From NCBI GenBank assembly GCA_002347405.1, contig DDXB01000051.1, positions 1-64,000 of the forward strand: 64,000 bases of DNA, written 5' to 3'. Origin of the DNA: Rhodocyclaceae bacterium UBA2271 (GTDB taxonomy: Bacteria; Pseudomonadota; Gammaproteobacteria; Burkholderiales; Rhodocyclaceae). Under the pieces are notes generated by a model, which saw only the letters and a program-made list of their open reading frames with translations, was not told where the DNA came from and searched no databases. Positions 53,585 through 62,800 of the stretch are shown one piece after another. A program made the position numbers and the translations under genes. Numbering within the stretch: the stretch's first letter is position 1; every line of letters begins with the position of its first letter.

Positions 53585-54387
53585 GAGTTGAGCGCCGCCA
53601 GGGTAGCGTCGAGCAGCGCGGGCGCTTCTTCGATTTCGACGGTCTGCCAGAAAGTCGGCGCTGGCAGGACGGCGCTGTGGGTCTGGAATCCGGCGGCCTG
53701 CCATTGCTCGATACGCTTGAGAGAGGCTGGCGCGAGCGTGGCTTCCGGTCGCGCGGAAAGTTCGAACCAGACCATGCGACCGGCTGGCGCGGGTGGCAAC
53801 AGCTCGGCGGCTTCCAGGCCGCTGGCCAGTTCGGCGGACAGTGTGTAGCCAGCGATTTCCACCGGCTGGCCGCTGGCGAGTTGTTGTTTGAGCATGGCCA
53901 TCACGCCCTTGCTCTCGCCTGTCATTATTTCGCCCGCGACCTTGAGGCGGAGGAATTGCTGGAGGAACTGTTTGCCTGAGGCGACCGGCTGCCAGAACAG
54001 GAAATTGGCGGGTTCGTCCAGGCGGGTCGCGGCATGCACGGCGAGCAGACAGCCGGCCCGCAGGCCCCATAGCCACAACGGCGCCTGACAGCGCTTGCGC
54101 AGCCAGGCGTGGGCATCCAGCACATCCTGCAACCAGCCTTGCCAGGTGGCGTCGCCGAAATCGCCGGAACTATCGCCGCAGCCATGCAGATCGACCTGCA
54201 GCACGGCATAGCCATGCTCGTCCAGCAGGCGCGCCTGCATGGCCGCCATGCGGCGGGACTTGTTCATTTCCTCGGCGAATGGATGCAGATAGAGCAGCGC
54301 GGCTTTGGGCTGCGCGCCAGCAGGCGCGTAGTAGAGGCAGAGGCGTTGCCCGTTGGCGACCGGGAGGAAAAATACTTCGGGCACCAT
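53581..54387 (-). CDS. Exosortase A-associated hydrolase 2 (TIGR03101), nucleophile position Arg
   Basis: 268 residues of alpha/beta hydrolase fold: ALLYLHPFAEEMNKSRRM, QVDLHGCGDSSGDFGDATW and elbow LWGLRAGCLLA. The elbow carries Arg110 instead of Ser or Cys, so it may be a non-catalytic partner of hydrolase 1 or use another residue. The C-terminal segment AVLPAPTFW is encoded by a dispersed-repeat copy. It starts 20 bases after the ACP gene stop, and all of these genes run in one minus-strand operon. Confidence 0.88.
   Translation of the reverse strand: MVPEVFFLPVANGQRLCLYYAPAGAQPKAALLYLHPFAEEMNKSRRMAAMQARLLDEHGYAVLQVDLHGCGDSSGDFGDATWQGWLQDVLDAHAWLRKRCQAPLWLWGLRAGCLLAVHAATRLDEPANFLFWQPVASGKQFLQQFLRLKVAGEIMTGESKGVMAMLKQQLASGQPVEIAGYTLSAELASGLEAAELLPPAPAGRMVWFELSARPEATLAPASLKRIEQWQAAGFQTHSAVLPAPTFWQTVEIEEAPALLDATLAALNS
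53651..53674 (-). repeat. Dispersed repeat copy inside hydrolase 2
   Basis: GCCGTCCTGCCAGCGCCGAC then TTT on the minus strand, one mismatch from consensus, in frame and encoding AVLPAPTF. Confidence 0.8.
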
Positions 54388-54407
54388 GGGTGGCCGATTG
54401 GGCGAGC

Positions 54408-54659
54408 TCAGCCCGCCAGCTTCTCTTCGACGAACGCAAGCAGCGTTCCGACGGTGGCGAAAGTTGCCCCGTCAATCTCGTCGTCATCGACCACGAAGCC
54501 GAAGCGCTCTTCCATGCCGGTGATCAGCGCGACAACGGCCATGGAGTCGAGTTCGGGAATTGCGCCGAGCAAAGCGGTGTCCGTGCCGAAGCTGACGGCG
54601 CGACCGTTGAGGCTGAGTATTTCGTCGAGCAGCCCAAGGATTTCTGTTTTTGTGTCCAA
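54408..54659 (-). CDS. Acyl carrier protein, exosortase A-associated
   Basis: 83 residues, acidic and helical. The phosphopantetheine site is Ser39 in PELDSMAVV. A DEIDG acidic stretch and a C-terminal helix (VGTLLAFVEEKLAG) complete the ACP fold. The divergent neighbour is an acyl-CoA ligase, and a PLP decarboxylase lies further on. The set suggests that an amino or acyl unit is activated, loaded on this ACP and moved to the polysaccharide. It is the first gene of the minus-strand operon. Confidence 0.93.
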   Translation of the reverse strand: MDTKTEILGLLDEILSLNGRAVSFGTDTALLGAIPELDSMAVVALITGMEERFGFVVDDDEIDGATFATVGTLLAFVEEKLAG

Positions 54660-54717
54660 CGCGAACTCCCGATGTCTGTTGCAGAATCAGCGTCGATTAT
54701 AGGATTAAACAGGCGGC

Positions 54718-54753
54718 GGCGACTGTGCGATACTTCTTATCGTCATAGTCGCC
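54718..54753. promoter_or_regulatory. Long imperfect hairpin between the ACP and acyl-CoA ligase genes
   Basis: GGCGACT (54718-54724) pairs perfectly with AGTCGCC (54747-54753). The inner arms CGATA and TATCG extend the stem to about 15 pairs with one bulge around a CTTCT loop. It sits 35 bases before the ligase ATG and 58 bases before the ACP start, so it may be an operator or a leader element. Confidence 0.5.
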
Positions 54754-54788
54754 AGCTGGACTTGTCCGACTTTCTTCAGTTATTCGTC

Positions 54789-56387
54789 ATGCCTGATTCC
54801 ACCTTACTTCATGAACTGATTGCCCTTTCCGCGCAGCGCACCCCGCATGCCGTGGCACTGACTTATGGCAAGAATTCACTGAGTTACGGCGATTTGCAGG
54901 ATGCGGTTACGCGGTTCGCCGGGGGCCTGATCAGCCTGGGCCTGCAACGCGGCGAGCGGGTGGCGATCTACCTCGAAAAGCGATTCGAGACGGTCATCGC
55001 AAGCTTCGGCGCCCCGGCGGCGGGTGGCGTGTTCGTGCCGCTGAACCCGTTGCTGAAGCCCGAGCAGGTCGCTTACATCCTGCGCGACTGCAATGTCCGG
55101 GTGTTGGTGACGTCGCCGGAGCGTTTGGCACTGCTGGACCCCGTGCTCGCCGCATGCCACGACCTGCGCCAGGTGGCGATTCTCGATGCCACTCTCGATT
55201 CGTTGCAGGCCTTGCCGGCCGGTGGGGCACTGGCGTATTGCCGCTGGAGCGAACTGCTGGCCTCTCCGGAACGTGCCGGGCACCGGGTGATCGATACCGA
55301 CATGGTCGCCATCCTGTACACCTCGGGCAGCACCGGGAAGCCCAAGGGTGTCGTACTGTCCCACCGCAATATGGTGGCCGGCGCCAAGAGCGTCGCGACC
55401 TATCTGAAAAACCGGCCGGAAGACACCCTGCTGGCCGCGCTGCCGCTATCCTTCGATGCCGGCTTCAGCCAGATCACCACGGCTTTCCATGTCGGCGCCC
55501 GGGTGGTGCTGCTCAACTACTTGCTGCCACGCGACGTGCTGAAGGCACTGGAGCGTGAAAAAGTCACCGGACTGACGGCCGTGCCGCCGCTGTATATCCA
55601 GCTGGCCCAGCTGGAATGGCCGGCAAGCATCACCGGGCATCTGCGCTACTTCGCCAATACCGGCGGGCGCATGCCGAAGGAAACGCTGGCTACCTTGCGC
55701 GCGCGGGTGCCCAAGACACAGCCCTTCCTGATGTACGGCCTGACGGAAGCTTTCCGCTCGACATTCCTGCCACCGGCGGAGGTGGATCGCCGCCCCGATT
55801 CCATCGGCAAGGCGATTCCCAACGCGGAAATTCTTGTGCTGCGCGAGGACGGCACGCCCTGTGCGCCCAACGAACCGGGCGAACTGGTGCATCGCGGCGC
55901 GCTGGTCGGCATGGGCTACTGGAACGATCCGGGGAAAACCGCCGAGCGCTACAAGCCGCTGCCGGGCCGCGAGGCGGGGTTGGTGCTGCCCGAACTGGCG
56001 GTGTTCTCCGGCGATACAGTGCGCATGGACGAGGACGGCTTCCTCTATTTCGTCGGTCGTCGCGACGAGATGATGAAGACCTCGGGCTATCGGGTGAGCC
56101 CGACCGAGGTCGAGGAGATTCTCTACGAGACCAAATTGGTGGGCGAATGCGTGGCCTTTGGCGTCGAGCATCCAGCACTCGGCCAGGCCATCCAGGTCAT
56201 CGCCACCCCGCCGACGGACGGGACGCTCGACGTGGAAACACTGCTGGCCGAATGCCGCAACCGGATGCCGGCTTACATGGTTCCGGCGGGTATCGAAGTG
56301 CGCCAGGGTCCGCTGCCACGCAACCCGAACGGGAAGATCGACCGCAAAACCTTGAGCACCGAGTGGATTGAGCATACCGGCTGCTGA
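54789..56387 (+). CDS. Acyl-CoA ligase (AMP-forming), exosortase A-associated (TIGR03098)
   Basis: 532 residues of the ANL superfamily. The P-loop-like motif is ILYTSGSTGKPKGVVLSH; A5 region YGLTEAFRSTFLPP; A7/A8 GDTVRMDEDGFLYFVGRRDEMMKTSGYRVSPTEVE; and A10 lysine in PNGKIDRKTL. It would adenylate a carboxylic or amino acid and load it on the divergent ACP. The ATG is chosen because MPDSTLLHELIALSAQRTP matches the family start. No clear ribosome-binding site was seen. The open frame upstream crosses the ACP gene and the hairpin. Confidence 0.92.
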   Translation: MPDSTLLHELIALSAQRTPHAVALTYGKNSLSYGDLQDAVTRFAGGLISLGLQRGERVAIYLEKRFETVIASFGAPAAGGVFVPLNPLLKPEQVAYILRDCNVRVLVTSPERLALLDPVLAACHDLRQVAILDATLDSLQALPAGGALAYCRWSELLASPERAGHRVIDTDMVAILYTSGSTGKPKGVVLSHRNMVAGAKSVATYLKNRPEDTLLAALPLSFDAGFSQITTAFHVGARVVLLNYLLPRDVLKALEREKVTGLTAVPPLYIQLAQLEWPASITGHLRYFANTGGRMPKETLATLRARVPKTQPFLMYGLTEAFRSTFLPPAEVDRRPDSIGKAIPNAEILVLREDGTPCAPNEPGELVHRGALVGMGYWNDPGKTAERYKPLPGREAGLVLPELAVFSGDTVRMDEDGFLYFVGRRDEMMKTSGYRVSPTEVEEILYETKLVGECVAFGVEHPALGQAIQVIATPPTDGTLDVETLLAECRNRMPAYMVPAGIEVRQGPLPRNPNGKIDRKTLSTEWIEHTGC

Positions 56388-56426
56388 AGAACCCCCAAGC
56401 TTGCGGTCAGGAGACGGGGAGGCAAT

Positions 56427-58817
56427 TCATTGGCTTTTTCTGCGCCCCTGGATGCCTACCATCAGTATCAGGAAAAACAGGAATGCCAGGCGGGGAATAT
56501 CCAGAAGACTGTCGAACAAACCGACAACCAGGAAGCCGACGATGCTGGCAATGATCGCCGGAGCCAGCGGATGATGCGACCTGCGCCCGACCAGTGACCG
56601 GGACAGCGCGGCAAGAATCAGCAACGTAAAAGTGGCAAGGCCGACAATACCCTGTTCGAACAACACATGCAGGAAAATGCTTTTCATGTGCCAGGGCATG
56701 TGATGGTGGTCGCTGGTGAAAAACCAGCGGGCCATGTCGGCCGAAAAGTCGCCATTCGCGATCACGCTGCGGCCATGCGGATCCGTGACGACAAGGTTGT
56801 CTACGTCAATTCGGCCACCCATGGTTTCGAGCGCGATGGAGAAAACAACTAACTGCGGAGCGTACCAGGGGCCATCCGACAACTTGCGTCCGTCCAGCTC
56901 GAACGACAGGTGCTGCCAGTCGTCTGCCGTTTTTTTCAGGCGGATGTTTTTCCCGGCGCACGCTTGGGCATAGAGCAGATGCTTGGTACAGATTTCCGCT
57001 CTCAAATTGGCATCGGCGGGCACGCGGCCATCCAGTTCGACGCGATATAGTCCCGCTGGGCCAAGGTGGATGCGCTGGGATACGCGGAGTATCTCGCCAT
57101 AACCGATCTGGTAGCGCGGCCCCGAAAGCGCAAGAAAGGCATTCTGCCCTTCTTCACTCAGGCGATAACTACCGGGAATTTCGTTGCCCGGGGCACCGAA
57201 GAAGAAATCCGGGGGAAAGCGCCCGAGTCCTTTGCCCAGCAGCCAGTCATCCCTGGATTGCAAAAGATCGATCCCGGCGCGCCAGTGTTTCATGCGACCG
57301 GCCAGGTCTTGTTCACTTGTCGAAAATCGATCACCTATGTACGTGCCGCCACCGAATACAGCCGTCACTGCCGACAAGGCGAATACGCCGGCCAATACGA
57401 CGCCTCGCTTGCGCGTCTCGGTCGGCCAGACCGGCCGGGCCCTGCCAATGTTCCAGGTGGCAAGCCCGATGATCAACACGAGCGGAACCGCCGCATCGCC
57501 GAGAGCAGACCAGCCACCCCAATGCACCGCCACCTGTGCTGCCGCGATCGGCAACACCAGTGCAGCGGCAAGAGCGAGTTCTGTCCAGGGGTGTCCCCCT
57601 GACAAGCGTCTGGCCAGGATGGCACCCACCGCCAGCGTCAACACTCCCCCATAGGCCAAGTAAGCTCCCTTGCCGATCAGCCAGCCGGTGATCAGGATGC
57701 TTGCGGCCAGCAGCACAGCAGCAGCGATCGCGACGCTCCATGTGCGGCTTGATGCATGACGGGCAAGGGTGCCCGTCATCACATGGACAGCCAGACAACC
57801 CAGCACGGCAGCCAGGGTGCGGTAGCCCCCGCTGCGGAAAGTCAGATAGGCCAGCCCGAGGCTGGCTACGCTCCAGACCAGAACGAGAAAACCCTCGGCT
57901 AGCCTGGAACGACGCGGTTGTGTCGGCTCAGCCGGATCTCTCATGATCAACAGGAGTGCCATTACAGCCATTGACAAAAGTGCAGCAAGATAAACACCGC
58001 GCGAGAAGGTAGTCAGGCTGGCATAGGTTCCCAGCGCCATGATTACCGAGATGGGCAACAGTTGCTTGAGGTCATGGGCCCGCAGCAGTAACAGGACAGC
58101 GAATGGCAGCGTGAGCACCAGATAGCCGTCAAGCGCCGCACCGCCGACATGCATCTCCCAAAACAGTGCCGTGGTGCGGTAGTCGGCAGAGAAATTGAGC
58201 AGCCCGGGGAAGGCCAGCCGCTCCCAGGTGGCTGCCAATGCAGCCAGCGCCAGGCCGAGCGCCATGCCCCAGGCGAGCATGGCGATACCGCTTTCCTCCC
58301 GGCTCGACATGGCGCGTCCGAGCAGGGGCGCAAACAACGCGGCGAGAAGAAAACCCTTGGCCAGCCGTACACCGTTCATGGCACCGTCGTAAGCCTGGAA
58401 CCAGCCGAATACGAAGCCCCCCGCTTCCTGCGTCGCACGCACGAATGCCCATGCCAGGCCGGGCAGAAAAAGAGCGACGAGGCCAAGGAGTAGCAACGAG
58501 GGGCGCGCGCCACGGTTGGTCGAGGATAACCAGCCGTGCCGCAGCCAGGCACCGGCTGCCGCACCCAGCGCGAGAATGTCGAATTCCTCGAAGGTGATCC
58601 AACCGGTCCACGGTGCCAGGTCGACAACCGGCAGCAAGGCTGGCAACAGAAACAGCCAGGCATGGGGAATGAGTGCGCAAAGCAGCATGGCGATGCCGCA
58701 ACCGATCATGGCGACCAGCGGGGCCAGCGGATGATGTCCGGCAATGAACATTCCCGCTGCCAGGGCAAGCAGTGCCAGCAGCGTGGAATAAATCATTGTG
58801 GGTATGCTTGGTTTCAC
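56427..58817 (-). CDS. Large O-antigen ligase/Wzy-like polymerase with C-terminal periplasmic domain
   Basis: 796 residues. About 14 hydrophobic helices cover residues 5-480. A soluble region (about 490-735) contains GRMKHWRAGIDLLQSRDDWLLGKGLGRFP and DHHHMPWHMKSIFLHVLFEQGIVGL, the Wzy_C pattern, interrupted by a beta-rich insert (about 570-690; IHLGPAGLYRVELDGRVP, DDWQHLSFELDGRKL) that resembles a carbohydrate-binding jelly roll. Two more helices follow. It is the second polymerase-like protein in the window and much longer than the first (424 residues). Confidence 0.85.
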   Translation of the reverse strand: MKPSIPTMIYSTLLALLALAAGMFIAGHHPLAPLVAMIGCGIAMLLCALIPHAWLFLLPALLPVVDLAPWTGWITFEEFDILALGAAAGAWLRHGWLSSTNRGARPSLLLLGLVALFLPGLAWAFVRATQEAGGFVFGWFQAYDGAMNGVRLAKGFLLAALFAPLLGRAMSSREESGIAMLAWGMALGLALAALAATWERLAFPGLLNFSADYRTTALFWEMHVGGAALDGYLVLTLPFAVLLLLRAHDLKQLLPISVIMALGTYASLTTFSRGVYLAALLSMAVMALLLIMRDPAEPTQPRRSRLAEGFLVLVWSVASLGLAYLTFRSGGYRTLAAVLGCLAVHVMTGTLARHASSRTWSVAIAAAVLLAASILITGWLIGKGAYLAYGGVLTLAVGAILARRLSGGHPWTELALAAALVLPIAAAQVAVHWGGWSALGDAAVPLVLIIGLATWNIGRARPVWPTETRKRGVVLAGVFALSAVTAVFGGGTYIGDRFSTSEQDLAGRMKHWRAGIDLLQSRDDWLLGKGLGRFPPDFFFGAPGNEIPGSYRLSEEGQNAFLALSGPRYQIGYGEILRVSQRIHLGPAGLYRVELDGRVPADANLRAEICTKHLLYAQACAGKNIRLKKTADDWQHLSFELDGRKLSDGPWYAPQLVVFSIALETMGGRIDVDNLVVTDPHGRSVIANGDFSADMARWFFTSDHHHMPWHMKSIFLHVLFEQGIVGLATFTLLILAALSRSLVGRRSHHPLAPAIIASIVGFLVVGLFDSLLDIPRLAFLFFLILMVGIQGRRKSQ

Positions 58818-59002
58818 GCCTGTTTGTTCCGTGGTGTCCTGGATTCAACGATACCGGCCAACATGCATTCTGGCTACTCCGGATCCCTGCCGGGTCGGCC
58901 CGCCATGGCAACGCAGCGATGCTGCTAGAATTTCCGCGTCCTGCTAGGTAAATACGGTCTGGCGTGGTGCAATGCCGGAACCGCTTCGTGTCAAGGGTTC
59001 AT

Positions 59003-60241
59003 ATGCCGAATAATGCCGCTCCAGTTCATGCGCCGATGATGCAGATCCCGGCCGCCCACGGCGAATTGATCGTTGGCGGCATGCCGCTGACACAACTTGT
59101 AGCACGCGTCGGACGTACGCCATTCTATGCCTACGACCGCGCCCTGCTGGAAATGCGCGTAGCCGAGTTGCGCGCCGCCCTGCCCACGACCATCAAGTTG
59201 CATTACGCCATGAAGGCCAATCCGATGCCGGCGCTGGTCTGCCACATGGCTGGCCTGGTCGATGGCATCGATGTCGCTTCGGGCGGCGAATTGAAGCTTG
59301 CCCTCGATGCCGGCGCCGACCCGCGGGAGATCAGCTTTGCCGGCCCCGGCAAGAGCCGGGCCGAGCTGACGCAGGCCGTTGCTGCCGGCATTCTGATCAA
59401 TCTCGAGTCACTTCGTGAAGTCACTGAACTTGCGGGCATTTCACAGGATCTCGGCCTGCCGGTCCGCGTTGCCGTGCGCGTAAATCCGGACTTCGAGCTC
59501 AAATCATCCGGCATGAAGATGGGTGGCGGGCCAAAGCAGTTCGGCGTGGACGCCGAACAGGTGCCTGAATTGCTTGGCGAGATTAGTCGCCTTGGCTTGT
59601 CTTGCGAGGGTTTTCATCTCTTCGCCGGTTCGCAGAATCTCAAGGCCGAGGCCATTGTCGAAGCACAGAACAAGTCCTACGAACTGGCGCTGCGCCTGAC
59701 CGAGCATGCCCCGACACCCATTCGCTCCCTGAACCTGGGGGGGGGCTTTGGCATTCCGTACTTCCCGGGCGAGCAGCGACTTGACCTCTTGTCCATCGGC
59801 GCCAATCTCGCGGCACTTGCGCAACGCGCGCGCACGGAGATGCCCGCGGCCGAATTGGTGATCGAGTTGGGACGTTATCTGGTGGGCGAAGCCGGAATCT
59901 ACGTGACCCGCGTAGTCGACCGCAAGGTTTCGCGCGGACAAGTCTTCCTCGTGGTTGATGGAGGCCTGAATCATCATCTGGCCGCCTCGGGTAATTTTGG
60001 CCAGGTGATCCGCAAGAATTATCCGGTCGCCATTGGCAACCGCATGGGCGCAACCGAAACGGAAATTGCCTCGGTGGTCGGCCCGCTCTGCACCCCCCTG
60101 GATCTGCTGGCCGACCGCATGGAACTGGCAATTGCCCAACACGGTGACCTGGTGGTGATCTACCAGTCAGGTGCTTATGGCGCCACTGCCAGCCCACAGA
60201 ATTTTCTTGGCCATCCGCACGTGGTGGAAGTGCTTGTATAG
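59003..60241 (+). CDS. PLP-dependent decarboxylase, exosortase A-associated (TIGR03099)
   Basis: 412 residues of alanine-racemase-like barrel fold, related to diaminopimelate and ornithine decarboxylases. Schiff-base Lys71 lies in HYAMKAN, PLP-phosphate binding in LNLGGGFGIPY, and the C-terminal catalytic Cys in VVGPLCTPLD. It would decarboxylate an amino acid to an amine for loading via the acyl ligase and ACP. The ATG follows AAGGG at good spacing; a 13-codon extension was rejected. The 145-base gap upstream holds a TAGAAT -10-like element at 58926. Confidence 0.93.
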   Translation: MPNNAAPVHAPMMQIPAAHGELIVGGMPLTQLVARVGRTPFYAYDRALLEMRVAELRAALPTTIKLHYAMKANPMPALVCHMAGLVDGIDVASGGELKLALDAGADPREISFAGPGKSRAELTQAVAAGILINLESLREVTELAGISQDLGLPVRVAVRVNPDFELKSSGMKMGGGPKQFGVDAEQVPELLGEISRLGLSCEGFHLFAGSQNLKAEAIVEAQNKSYELALRLTEHAPTPIRSLNLGGGFGIPYFPGEQRLDLLSIGANLAALAQRARTEMPAAELVIELGRYLVGEAGIYVTRVVDRKVSRGQVFLVVDGGLNHHLAASGNFGQVIRKNYPVAIGNRMGATETEIASVVGPLCTPLDLLADRMELAIAQHGDLVVIYQSGAYGATASPQNFLGHPHVVEVLV

Positions 60242-60399
60242 TCAGCGATGATTTCAGTCTTCATGCTGTTCGGGCAACTTGATACGGGTGCCGCTCCCCG
60301 GGAGAAACAAATGGGGCGCGGTTACCTTGGATGTTCTCTTGTCTTTGCCGGCCTCGCGGAGTGCTCCCATTCGCTTGCGGCATGTCGGGATTACGAAAA

Positions 60400-60594
60400 A
60401 TGAATCTCTTGCTTTGGCTGGGACGAATTGCCGGCGTCGCAGGCGCCCTGCTCTGCATAGTCAGCGTAGCGTTTCGCCTGCGTGGCGAATACTGGATTGG
60501 CGGATTTCAGGCCGGTACCTTGCTGCAGGCCGGGGCGGCAGCGATGATTTTCGGCTGTTTCTGCCTCCTCGTCTGGCTGACCCGCCGCACCTGA
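60400..60594 (+). CDS. Small two-helix membrane protein
   Basis: 64 residues from MNLLLWLGRIAGV. Two hydrophobic helices (about 4-24 and 37-58) are separated by a short basic turn (RLRGEYWIGG), and the tail is RRT. No family is recognised. Earlier starts at 60331 and 60382 are possible, but add non-hydrophobic residues without a ribosome-binding site. The stop lies 7 bases from the end of the convergent beta-helix gene. Confidence 0.5.
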   Translation: MNLLLWLGRIAGVAGALLCIVSVAFRLRGEYWIGGFQAGTLLQAGAAAMIFGCFCLLVWLTRRT

Positions 60595-60601
60595 CTCAGT
60601 T

Positions 60602-61933
60602 TCACGGCGCCTTGTCGGGCTGCAGCGTCTGGCGCGCACCTGGCAGCGTGGGGGCGGCGCTCAATGGCCGGGTGGACGCCGGATGCACGTATTCATGCGT
60701 CGGGGCGAGGTCCATGCCGCTGCTGGCGGTGCCGGGGGACCGGTAGCTTCGCTGCAGCGGGCTTTCGCGCCTGACCCGGTAGTCGTGCCGCTCGGCCAGG
60801 ACAAAGCTGCCGGCGTCGACGTTCGGGTTGTTGATGAATTCGCCATCGATGCCGGTATTGAGCTGCCGCCGGCCCAGCAGCAGGTTGTTGTAGGCCTTGA
60901 CGAACTGGGCGCCGGGCCTGACAGTGAGGAAGCTGCCGCCTTCCGGTCGATCGTTGATGAGCGTGTTGTTGATCAGATAGAGTTCGTTCTTCGGCGATTT
61001 GTAGCCCTCTGCGCCATATGAAACGATATTGGAGTTTTCCGTCGTGGCGCTCTGCTGGATGATGTTGCCGATCACATAGGCAGTGCCCCCGTTTGGGAAC
61101 TCCAGTTCATAGCTTGCGCGGCCTCCGCTTTCGTCGGTGAGGCGGTTATAGAGGATGTGATTCTCGGCGGCGCGACTCTTGAGCAGATGACCGGCCTTGG
61201 CGTGATGAAAATAGCTGCCGGTGACACGAAGACTGCGGATTCCCCCGACGTAAAGATTGTGGCTATAGCCGTCTCCATAACCGTTGTTGCCGAATTCGCT
61301 ATTCTCGATTTCGAGCTCGGCATTGCCCCCCCCGGTAAGAATGCCGTTTTCGTTGTCAAGAAAGCGGCAGTTGCGGATGCTCAGGCGACCCTTTTCTAAG
61401 CGAATTCCCGCACCGTTCCTGTCTGGCACGCGGGCACCACGAAATTCGATGTTCTCCACGGTAATGTCACCTCCGCGTACAACCCAGATGCCTTTTTTTT
61501 CAGCGCTGGCACCGGCGGCAATCAGGCGTGCATGGCCACCAACGCCTCTGATGGTCAGCTTGTTCTGTGTCCATACGGCCACATCGCCGGTGTAGTCTCC
61601 GGCCTCGATCTCCACTGTGTCACCATCCCGTGCCTGCGCCGCTGCTACCGCAATGCTGCGCAATGCCTGTTGCGGACCGACCCGCAGGATGCGTGCTGCC
61701 CCGCTTGCCGGCTGGCCGGCCGCATCGGCAACGGGTGCCTTGTCGGGTGCCGCAATCAGCTTGCCGCTGCTATCGCGGCGGATTTCGCCGAGATAGGGCG
61801 AGACCGGCGGGATGGACTCCGCATCCGCGGAGATGGGGTAAAAACCCAGGAATGTCATGGCGATCAGGGCACATAACGCGCCGCCGCCGAATTGTAAAGA
61901 AGCCGTTGTAATGCTATCGATGCGTGCTTTCAT
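60602..61933 (-). CDS. Secreted right-handed parallel beta-helix protein
   Basis: 443 residues with a signal-peptide-like N-terminus (ALCALIAMTFLGFYPISADA). Residues about 95-365 show short repeating strands typical of right-handed beta-helices (pectate-lyase/AlgG style): DGDTVEIEAGDYTG, GGDITVENIEFRGARV, LSIRNCRFLDNENGI, LEIENSEFGNNG. The C-terminal tail is proline-rich and unstructured. It could be a polysaccharide lyase, epimerase or carbohydrate-binding protein of the periplasm. Catalytic residues cannot be assigned by eye. Confidence 0.78.
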   Translation of the reverse strand: MKARIDSITTASLQFGGGALCALIAMTFLGFYPISADAESIPPVSPYLGEIRRDSSGKLIAAPDKAPVADAAGQPASGAARILRVGPQQALRSIAVAAAQARDGDTVEIEAGDYTGDVAVWTQNKLTIRGVGGHARLIAAGASAEKKGIWVVRGGDITVENIEFRGARVPDRNGAGIRLEKGRLSIRNCRFLDNENGILTGGGNAELEIENSEFGNNGYGDGYSHNLYVGGIRSLRVTGSYFHHAKAGHLLKSRAAENHILYNRLTDESGGRASYELEFPNGGTAYVIGNIIQQSATTENSNIVSYGAEGYKSPKNELYLINNTLINDRPEGGSFLTVRPGAQFVKAYNNLLLGRRQLNTGIDGEFINNPNVDAGSFVLAERHDYRVRRESPLQRSYRSPGTASSGMDLAPTHEYVHPASTRPLSAAPTLPGARQTLQPDKAP

Positions 61934-62022
61934 GCGATTTCCCTTCCACGATTGTTCGTCAGAAGACTCCTTTTCAGGATAATGCAGTTTTCAGCACACT
62001 ACCAATTGCAAATTCCCTGCAC

Positions 62023-62796
62023 ATGGATCTGGCGTTTCTCCTGAAAAAATTCTTGTCGGTCATCCTGCTGCCGCCACTGCTGCCGCTGCTCTGGATCGGC
62101 GCGGGGCTGCTGCTGTTGCGCCGGCGGCCGCGCCTGGGGCGGGCACTGGCCTGGAGCGGGCTGTTGCTGGCGCTGCTGCTGACCACGCCCGCCGGCGTGA
62201 AGCTTCTGGCGCACCCCCTCGAAAGCCTGCCGGTATTGCAGGCGCAGGATCTGGCTGCCGGAGAGGCGATTGTCATTCTTGGCGGCGGACAGCGGCGCCA
62301 TCTGGCCGAATATGGTGGTGCGGCGCCGAATCATCTCACTCTGGAGCGACTCCGCTATGGCGCGCGCCTGGCGCGTGGCAGCGATTTGCCGGTGCTGGTG
62401 AGTGGCGGCATTGTCCGCCACGGCGACGCCGCCGAAGCGGAACTCATGGCGGACAGCCTGCAAAAAGACTTTGCTGTCACGCCACGCTGGGTCGAGATCC
62501 GCTCCAGGGACACCCAGGAGAATGCACGTTTTTCCGCGCAGCTTCTCGAAGCCGCCGGCATCCGCCGCATCGTGCTGGTCACCCATGCGGCACACATGCG
62601 GCGGGCGCTCAACGAGTTCAAGGCACAAGGCATCGCGGTGATCCCCGCGCCGACCGCCGCCTTGTTCAATGATGCCGACTTCGACTGGTCTTCCGACCTG
62701 ACGCCCGGCCCGGCAGCGGCCTTCGCCGGCTGGTATGCGACACACGAATGGCTGGGGCTGGCAGCACAGGCGGTGCGCCTGAAGCTGGCGCAGTAA
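62023..62796 (+). CDS. YdcF/ElyC family envelope protein (DUF218)
   Basis: 257 residues. Two N-terminal membrane helices (FLSVILLPPLLPLLWIGAGLLLL and LAWSGLLLALLLTTPAGVKLL) precede a DUF218 domain with AIVILGGGQRRHLAEYG, LPVLVSGGIVRHGDAAEAELM, DTQENARFSAQLLEAAG and LVTHAAHMRRALNEF. ElyC-type proteins affect undecaprenyl-phosphate and peptidoglycan metabolism, a fit beside a polymer-building locus. The ATG is chosen by the helix start; an upstream extension of 33 codons looks non-coding. Confidence 0.9.
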   Translation: MDLAFLLKKFLSVILLPPLLPLLWIGAGLLLLRRRPRLGRALAWSGLLLALLLTTPAGVKLLAHPLESLPVLQAQDLAAGEAIVILGGGQRRHLAEYGGAAPNHLTLERLRYGARLARGSDLPVLVSGGIVRHGDAAEAELMADSLQKDFAVTPRWVEIRSRDTQENARFSAQLLEAAGIRRIVLVTHAAHMRRALNEFKAQGIAVIPAPTAALFNDADFDWSSDLTPGPAAAFAGWYATHEWLGLAAQAVRLKLAQ

Positions 62797-62800
62797 CCGC

